DNA of 10,413 nt from an uncultured Candidatus Melainabacteria bacterium (GTDB lineage: Bacteria > Cyanobacteriota > Vampirovibrionia > Gastranaerophilales > Gastranaerophilaceae): the NCBI GenBank assembly GCA_934675685.1, contig CAKURL010000043.1, forward strand, positions 1 to 10,413. Reading direction: 5' to 3'. The notes under the pieces are model-generated. The model was not told the DNA's origin and did not search any database. It saw nothing but the letters and a program-made list of their open reading frames with translations. Of the stretch, positions 6,746-10,413 are shown piece by piece; the first letter of the stretch is position 1; every line of letters starts with the position of its first letter. Both the position numbers and the translations under genes were made by a program.

Positions 6746-7669
6746 CTACTCTGCTTTTCTCTTTTCAGCCTTAGAAACACTAAAAGACTTGCTTTCGCTG
6801 ATTTCTATCCTTGCAGACTTAATTTTATCCTTAACGTCCTCTGAAAGAGCATTTCCCATAACCAACCTGTCGATAAAAGAATTGTTCAATTTGATTGCTT
6901 TTGGAAGTGCGCCTATTTCTTCTAAAGTCTCTTTAATTTGAGAAAAATCATAAGAAAAGCTTTTTTTGTGGTTATAAGTCAAACATTCGCCTGTATTAGA
7001 GATTATTTCTTCTCCGCCTTTTTCAAAATAAATCTTAAAAATCGAGCGCAAATCTTGGATTTCAGATTGCATAGTGTTAATCGCGGATTGAAGTCTCAAA
7101 TATCTTTCAAATAAATATTCAACATTTTCGATTTGGGACAATTGCCACTTGTATTTTTGGAAATATAATTTTTTCAATTTTGGATAACATAAAGCTAAAG
7201 CCATCGCGTCGCCCATGGCTCTGTGGCGCTGTTCGTTGCTGGCTTTAAAGACATTTACAAGACAATCTAGCCCACAAGATTCATATTGCGGATAGACTTC
7301 TTTAAACATCATTTGAGTGTCAACATAATTGTTTTCGATAGGTTTATTATAAAGCCTTTTTGAAGCACGGTTTAAGAAGGAATAGTCGAAAACGGCATTG
7401 TGCGCAACGATTGTGGCGTCGCCTATAAATTCAAAAATCTTTGGATAAATTTCTTCTTCTTCAGGAGCGCCTTCCAAGTCTTCTTGAGAAATTCCATGGA
7501 TAGCTTGAGAAGATTTTCTGATGTGTTGATGAGGGTTAATCAAAGTTTCAAATTTGTCTTTGACTTTTCCGTTCACGAGCTTTACGCCTGCAAACTCAAT
7601 AATTCTTTCTTTTGTATAATCCAACCCAGTGGTTTCAACATCTATTACAACTTCTACTTCTTTTGCCAT
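6746..7669 (-). CDS. DEDDh-family 3'-5' exonuclease (DnaQ/PolC epsilon-like)
   Basis: This 307-aa protein has a complete DEDDh exonuclease domain in its first 170 residues, which should remove nucleotides from DNA or RNA 3' ends using two metal ions. Motif I is VIDVETTGLD (Asp10, Glu12), motif II is AHNAVFDYSFL (Asp95), and motif III is HRAMGDAMALA (His149, Asp154). The INPHQHI...IHGI stretch (45-60) is typical of the PolC/epsilon type. Residues 180-307 are an extra C-terminal region with a likely helical part (about 185-215) that I do not recognise. It starts 36 bases after the stop of the MlaD-like gene and is probably co-transcribed with it. AGGG lies about nine bases before the ATG. Proofreading subunit, RNase T-like or repair nuclease are all possible. 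Confidence 0.88.
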   Translation of the reverse strand: MAKEVEVVIDVETTGLDYTKERIIEFAGVKLVNGKVKDKFETLINPHQHIRKSSQAIHGISQEDLEGAPEEEEIYPKIFEFIGDATIVAHNAVFDYSFLNRASKRLYNKPIENNYVDTQMMFKEVYPQYESCGLDCLVNVFKASNEQRHRAMGDAMALALCYPKLKKLYFQKYKWQLSQIENVEYLFERYLRLQSAINTMQSEIQDLRSIFKIYFEKGGEEIISNTGECLTYNHKKSFSYDFSQIKETLEEIGALPKAIKLNNSFIDRLVMGNALSEDVKDKIKSARIEISESKSFSVSKAEKRKAE

Positions 7670-7705
7670 TTATGATTTCCCTTCAAGAAAATCATATCAT
7701 AAAAA

Positions 7706-8362
7706 TTATCTTTTTATAAAATTATTAATTTTTTCGACATTTTCATTAATATTTTTAATCGAATCTGTGAAAGATTTTTCTTTTTCTTGGATTTCTTGGA
7801 ATTTTTTCCCTGTTTGAGAGCTGATATTTTTGATGTTTGTTTGAGTATCTTGGATTTTTCCTGCTTCAAAGTCGCCTATCATATCCAAGAACTTCTCAAG
7901 GCCGGCTTTATCTAGCCCATCGACATATTTTTCAATTTGCTCCAAAATTTCCACAAAATTTACGGCACTTTTTACAACATCAATTATCCTAATCGTATCG
8001 TCAGTCAAAATCCCGACATTACAAGAGCCATCAGGAGGCATTAATTCCACAGACTTCGACCCGCCAAGGCCATAGAATTCCACCCTCGCAATCGTTCCGT
8101 TTGGGATTTTCATATTCTTTTGTGTGACCAAAATTTGCACATTTATGTGTTTATCTTTTGATTTCAATTGGCGAACATATCCGACATTGAGCCCCATAAA
8201 GCGCACAGGAGAGCCCACAGTAATTCCATCTATGTCTTTAAATTGGATATTATAAACATTTGGCTCAACAAAAATCTTAGAATAGCCAAAAATCAAAAGA
8301 GAAAAAATTATCCCTAATATAATAGTCCAAACACAAATTTCAATTATAATCGAGCGCTTCAT
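7706..8362 (-). CDS. MlaD-like MCE-domain lipid transport protein
   Basis: This 218-aa protein has an N-terminal membrane helix (about residues 7-27) and then an MCE domain. The domain is recognised by VYNIQFKDIDGITVGSPVRF (36-55), MGLNVGYV (56-63) and the YGLGGSKSVEL segment (97-107). MCE proteins form hexameric rings that bind lipids in the periplasm as part of Mla-type or chloroplast TGD-type ABC transporters between membranes. The C-terminal part (about 135-218) is predicted-looking helix or coiled coil, rich in K, E, Q and N. The partner permease and ATPase genes (mlaE, mlaF) are not in this window. It is followed by the exonuclease gene, with no obvious functional link. The start has no Shine-Dalgarno sequence. 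Confidence 0.85.
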   Translation of the reverse strand: MKRSIIIEICVWTIILGIIFSLLIFGYSKIFVEPNVYNIQFKDIDGITVGSPVRFMGLNVGYVRQLKSKDKHINVQILVTQKNMKIPNGTIARVEFYGLGGSKSVELMPPDGSCNVGILTDDTIRIIDVVKSAVNFVEILEQIEKYVDGLDKAGLEKFLDMIGDFEAGKIQDTQTNIKNISSQTGKKFQEIQEKEKSFTDSIKNINENVEKINNFIKR

Positions 8363-8368
8363 GGTATC

Positions 8369-8374
8369 ATTATA
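8369..8374 (-). promoter_or_regulatory. -10 box directly before the MlaD-like gene
   Basis: On the minus strand a perfect TATAAT ends six bases before the ATG at 8362. Transcription from it would begin at or next to the start codon, giving a leaderless message, which fits the absence of a ribosome-binding site. A second TATAAT lies at 8397 to 8392 and would give a leader of about 22 bases. Neither has a good -35, so usage is uncertain. Confidence 0.35.
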
Positions 8375-8424
8375 AAATAAGCTTTTAAAAAATTATATAC
8401 GTTATTTTGATTAGAAAGAGAAAA

Positions 8425-8943
8425 ATGAAAAAAATTATTTTAAATTTATTGTTTTTGTCTTTAGTTTTTTTGACTTCCGGCTGCGCAAACCGCCAACAAA
8501 TCGGCATGCCAAATCCTTGGGAAGAATTTCAAACTTCAAAAGAAGCCTCTAAAAAAGCTGGTTTTGATTTTCCTTTGCAATTAGAAAATGTCAAATATAG
8601 AGCGGCGAAAGGCATAATAGAAGCGCAATATAAAATAGATAATAATAGAACAATCATTTTAAGAAAAGCAGAAACTCCAACAAAAATCCAAGGCCGAGAC
8701 GACATTTCTGGTATATACGAAAATTATCCGATAAACGAAGAATATACTTTGAAAAATGGCGTAAAAATGTTTATAAGAGGGGAAAAAAATAAAGTTTTTG
8801 TTGCGAACATGTCGGCTGAAGATGGCTATTTTAGCGCATATTCAGAAAACGGCATGACAAAAGAAGAATTGGAGAAAATCTACAACATCTTCCTTGAAGC
8901 GCATAACAAACTTTTTGAAGAATATTATAAAGAAATGCCTTAG
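8425..8943 (+). CDS. Lipoprotein, DUF4367-like, function unknown
   Basis: This 172-aa protein has a lipoprotein signal: a KK start, a hydrophobic stretch and the lipobox LTSGC with lipidated Cys20. The mature part contains MPNPWEEFQTSKEASKKAGF (28-47), IIEAQYK (64-70), ILRKA (78-82) and DDISGIYENY (92-101). These resemble the DUF4367-like lipoproteins of Clostridia as I remember them, of unknown function. I chose the ATG at 8425 because it begins the signal peptide directly and has a weak GAAAGAG upstream; an in-frame TTG at 8407 would add six residues. It is divergent from the MlaD-like gene across about 60 bases. Confidence 0.75.
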   Translation: MKKIILNLLFLSLVFLTSGCANRQQIGMPNPWEEFQTSKEASKKAGFDFPLQLENVKYRAAKGIIEAQYKIDNNRTIILRKAETPTKIQGRDDISGIYENYPINEEYTLKNGVKMFIRGEKNKVFVANMSAEDGYFSAYSENGMTKEELEKIYNIFLEAHNKLFEEYYKEMP

Positions 8944-8944
8944 A

Positions 8945-8958
8945 TAATTTATAAATTA
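8945..8958. terminator. Possible weak bidirectional terminator, AT-only palindrome
   Basis: A perfect 14-base palindrome (TAATTTATAAATTA) lies between two convergent genes and is followed by TTTTTCC on the plus strand. The stem has only A-T pairs, so it would be unstable. It overlaps the stop codon of the minus-strand small gene. Position favours a terminator role; stem quality does not. Confidence 0.25.
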
Positions 8959-9174
8959 TTTTTCCTCTTTTTTGACGATTTTTAATTCATAGCCAAGATA
9001 ATCCAAAATTTCTTGCACCGTTTCAAATAGCACTCTTTTTTGAGAAAAACGATATGATAGCCCGCTTGCTTTTGGGATATCATGCCCTTTTTCTCTTAAA
9101 ATTTGGGCTATTTTTCTCATTGAAAGGCAATTTTTTAACAACAAAATTTGAATTTCTTGCTTAATATCAATCAT
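8956..9174 (-). CDS. Small helix-turn-helix-like protein
   Basis: This 72-aa protein probably binds DNA. Residues 18-30 (SMRKIAQILREKG) look like the first helix of a Cro/CI-type helix-turn-helix, 34-46 would be the turn and recognition helix, and 50-64 (FETVQEILDYLGYEL) matches the following helix in small XRE-like proteins. It has no second domain. The gene is divergent from the prepilin-like gene, 67 bases away, so control of that gene or of itself is plausible but not shown. No Shine-Dalgarno sequence precedes the ATG at 9174. Confidence 0.65.
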   Translation of the reverse strand: MIDIKQEIQILLLKNCLSMRKIAQILREKGHDIPKASGLSYRFSQKRVLFETVQEILDYLGYELKIVKKEEK

Positions 9175-9197
9175 ATTATGACTTTATTTTATTTAGC

Positions 9198-9209
9198 TTT
9201 AATTGACAA
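9198..9209 (-). promoter_or_regulatory. -35 candidate of the HTH gene, overlapping the prepilin -35
   Basis: On the minus strand TTGTCA (9209 to 9204) is a good -35. Seventeen bases further lies TAAAGT, a 4-of-6 match to a -10 that ends six bases before the HTH gene start. It shares five bases with the opposite-strand TTGACA, so polymerase could serve only one direction at a time. This is a weak call. Confidence 0.3.
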
Positions 9210-9231
9210 ATATATAAAACAATGATATACA
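9203..9231 (+). promoter_or_regulatory. Promoter of the prepilin-like gene
   Basis: TTGACA at 9203-9208 is a perfect -35. After 17 bases comes TATACA at 9226-9231, preceded by TG at 9223-9224, an extended -10 arrangement. Transcription would begin about 9236-9240, only a few bases before the ATG at 9242. This is the best sigma-70-like promoter in the window. Confidence 0.7.
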
Positions 9232-9236
9232 TGTTT

Positions 9237-9247
9237 GTACAATGTAC
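9237..9247. promoter_or_regulatory. Palindrome over the prepilin start, possible operator
   Basis: GTACA, A, TGTAC is a perfect odd-length palindrome (9237-9247) that includes the prepilin start codon. It overlaps a second palindrome TTGTACAA (9235-9242). A regulator bound here would block both transcription start and translation start. The adjacent small HTH protein is an obvious candidate, but nothing in the sequence proves the pairing. Confidence 0.3.
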
Positions 9248-10054
9248 GAAAATATATATCAAATATTAAGTTTAAAATATAAAAGGGCTTTTACATTAGC
9301 AGAAATTATGATAGCCCTTGTGGTAATTGGAGTAATCACTTCTATTTTACTTCCTGTTGCATTTAATTCTGTTCCAGATGAAAATGTGATGAAATTTAAA
9401 AAAGGAAATGCAACACTTGCAAAGGTCATAAATGAACTTGTGACTAGCGGCAAATATTATAGAGAAGGAGATTTGGGAATTAAGGCAAATGGAGAGCTTA
9501 TCGACGGAAGCCACGATGACGACGTCACATATTTTTGCGAAACAATAGCAAATTTAATAAACTTTAAAAACAAAAATTGCTCAAAAATTAAAAATGGCGT
9601 CGTTGACCAATCAGAATATTCGCCTTCAAGGCTTGATGTTTTAAACAAAACTCAAGAAGAAATAGGCCAAAATTTAGACTACGAATGCAAAACATACACG
9701 CAAGCAGGAGCAGAAATACAATTAAATAATGATTTAATCATGTATCAAACAAGCCCTGGCCACACTTTTGGCATACCTTGGAACATTGTTTTCCCAGATA
9801 GCCCAGAAGACGAAACATATTGGAATTCAATGGGTTACAGATTATTTGGTTGTTTCAAGCCAGACGGGAGCGCTTGCTTTCCTGTAGATAAATCAGAACC
9901 TTTCGACAATATATATAAAATTTTTTGTATAGATGTCGATGGAATAGGAAAGGGCGAGGATCCTTTTGGGTATGGAATTAGGGCCGATGGAAAGATTTTA
10001 CTTGGAAAAAGAGCAAATGAGTGGTTGGAGAAAAATATTCAAAATAAGAATTAA
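9242..10054 (+). CDS. Type IV pilin/type II secretion pseudopilin-like protein
   Basis: This 270-aa protein has a prepilin leader of 16 residues ending KRA, then FTLAEIMIALVVIGVITSIL (17-36), the hydrophobic N-terminal helix of type IV pilins and pseudopilins. Glu21 is the conserved +5 glutamate. The residue before the cleavage site is Ala rather than the usual Gly. The globular part holds six cysteines and ends with IDVDGIGKGEDPFGYGIRADG, which resembles the calcium-site region (DVNG.KGP) of GspG-type pseudopilins. It would be processed by a prepilin peptidase and sit in the inner membrane or a pilus. No assembly genes are in the window. A strong promoter lies just upstream but no ribosome-binding site is seen, so translation may be leaderless. 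Confidence 0.82.
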   Translation: MYENIYQILSLKYKRAFTLAEIMIALVVIGVITSILLPVAFNSVPDENVMKFKKGNATLAKVINELVTSGKYYREGDLGIKANGELIDGSHDDDVTYFCETIANLINFKNKNCSKIKNGVVDQSEYSPSRLDVLNKTQEEIGQNLDYECKTYTQAGAEIQLNNDLIMYQTSPGHTFGIPWNIVFPDSPEDETYWNSMGYRLFGCFKPDGSACFPVDKSEPFDNIYKIFCIDVDGIGKGEDPFGYGIRADGKILLGKRANEWLEKNIQNKN

Positions 10055-10089
10055 GGAAATGCTGAATAATTACTTTTAATTACACAATT
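10055..10089. other. Short gap between the prepilin gene and the palindromic element
   Basis: This 35-base AT-rich stretch has no hairpin terminator. The palindromic element that follows may serve as the transcript end. Confidence 0.4.
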
Positions 10090-10266
10090 CGTCATTCTGA
10101 AAAATTAGAAAAATTGAATGAAATGAAAATTTTTCAATTTATTCAGAATCTCTAAAATATGAAATATAGGAATTCAACATTGAATTAAAATTCTGAAACA
10201 CCAAGTAGGTACAGAAAATTAGTTTTCGCGAAGTTCAAACAATTTTCTAGTTAATTCAGAATGACG
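10090..10266 (-). repeat. Complete 177-bp palindromic dispersed element
   Basis: The element is bounded by perfect 12-base terminal inverted repeats, CGTCATTCTGAA (10090-10101) and TTCAGAATGACG (10255-10266). The part 10142-10266 is the inverted counterpart of 6610-6734. Both halves have the same plan: terminus, a hairpin (AAATTGAA/TTCAATTT at 10111-10140 on the left, AGAAAATT/AATTTTCT on the right) and an inner TTCAGAAT-like box. A small palindrome, AATTCAA, CA, TTGAATT, sits near the middle. It carries no open frame of note, so it looks like a MITE- or BIME-like non-autonomous element. No clear target-site duplication is seen. Confidence 0.8.
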
Positions 10267-10307
10267 TATTGCAAATTACATATTTTATTGAGCATTAATT
10301 TCACTTT

Positions 10308-10366
10308 GTTCACTTTCTCTTTTACCATTCTTCAAACGCCAGATAAATGCAAAAGAGAAAGTGAAC
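10308..10366. other. Long hairpin near the right end
   Basis: A 16-base arm at 10308-10323 (GTTCACTTTCTCTTTT) is perfectly complementary to 10351-10366, with a 27-base loop. The arms are purine- or pyrimidine-only for most of their length. No T-run follows on the plus strand. It may belong to a gene or repeat beyond the window; nothing coding is recognised from 10267 to the end. Confidence 0.6.
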
Positions 10367-10413
10367 CGAAAGAGAAAAATCTAAGGCTTTTACAACACCC
10401 CACAATTAAAAAA

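Noticed and set aside
8407..8424. TTG start six codons upstream for the lipoprotein
   Set aside because: The ATG at 8425 gives a compact lipoprotein signal peptide and has a purine-rich GAAAGAG before it. The longer start adds only charged residues and has no ribosome-binding site.
6610..10266. Composite transposon formed by the inverted repeats
   Set aside because: There is no transposase in or next to the block, and one repeat copy is partial. No flanking target duplication is visible. Kept only as an inverted repeat pair.

Overview
The window is an AT-rich bacterial chromosome segment with a Gram-negative-type envelope repertoire (an MCE/MlaD-type protein, a lipoprotein and a type IV pilin/pseudopilin-like protein) and a fermentative enzyme set (pyruvate formate-lyase and its activase). 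The prepilin start (KRAFTLAEIM, with alanine rather than glycine before the cleavage site), the codon use and the gene mix recall gut Melainabacteria (Candidatus Gastranaerophilales). That placement is an inference from memory, not a search result.

Layout. Positions 1-187 hold a fragment of a GC-richer repeat and a perfect 14-bp stem terminator. On the minus strand, read from right to left, a fermentation operon runs from 5376: pflB without its glycyl-radical domain (694 aa), a separate 78-aa protein that is exactly that missing domain, and pflA (activating radical SAM enzyme). A GH77 4-alpha-glucanotransferase follows after a repeat-bearing gap. On the plus strand a SIMPL-domain membrane-anchored protein starts at 5496, divergent from pflB. 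Positions 6216-6745 carry no gene: they hold a GC-richer island with a 47-bp direct repeat and hairpins, then a 125-bp AT-rich dispersed repeat. Next come a minus-strand pair, MlaD-like protein then DEDDh exonuclease (8362 to 6746), a plus-strand lipoprotein (8425-8943), a small minus-strand HTH-like protein, and a divergently transcribed prepilin-like protein (9242-10054). The right end (10055-10413) is non-coding. It holds a complete 177-bp palindromic element whose right part is an inverted, 85% identical copy of the repeat at 6610-6734, plus a 16-bp hairpin.

How it works together. Glucan release by the glucanotransferase would feed glycolysis, and PFL would convert pyruvate and CoA to acetyl-CoA and formate without oxygen. 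The outstanding feature is that PFL is encoded in two pieces: the catalytic barrel with the Cys-Cys pair, and the glycyl-radical domain as its own gene with its own strong ribosome-binding site, followed directly by the activase gene. In E. coli a comparable stand-alone radical domain (GrcA/YfiD) is a spare part that rescues oxygen-cleaved PFL. Here the two-part form appears to be the normal enzyme of this locus. The other notable layer is a set of dispersed repeats, one of which has become the last codons of pflA.
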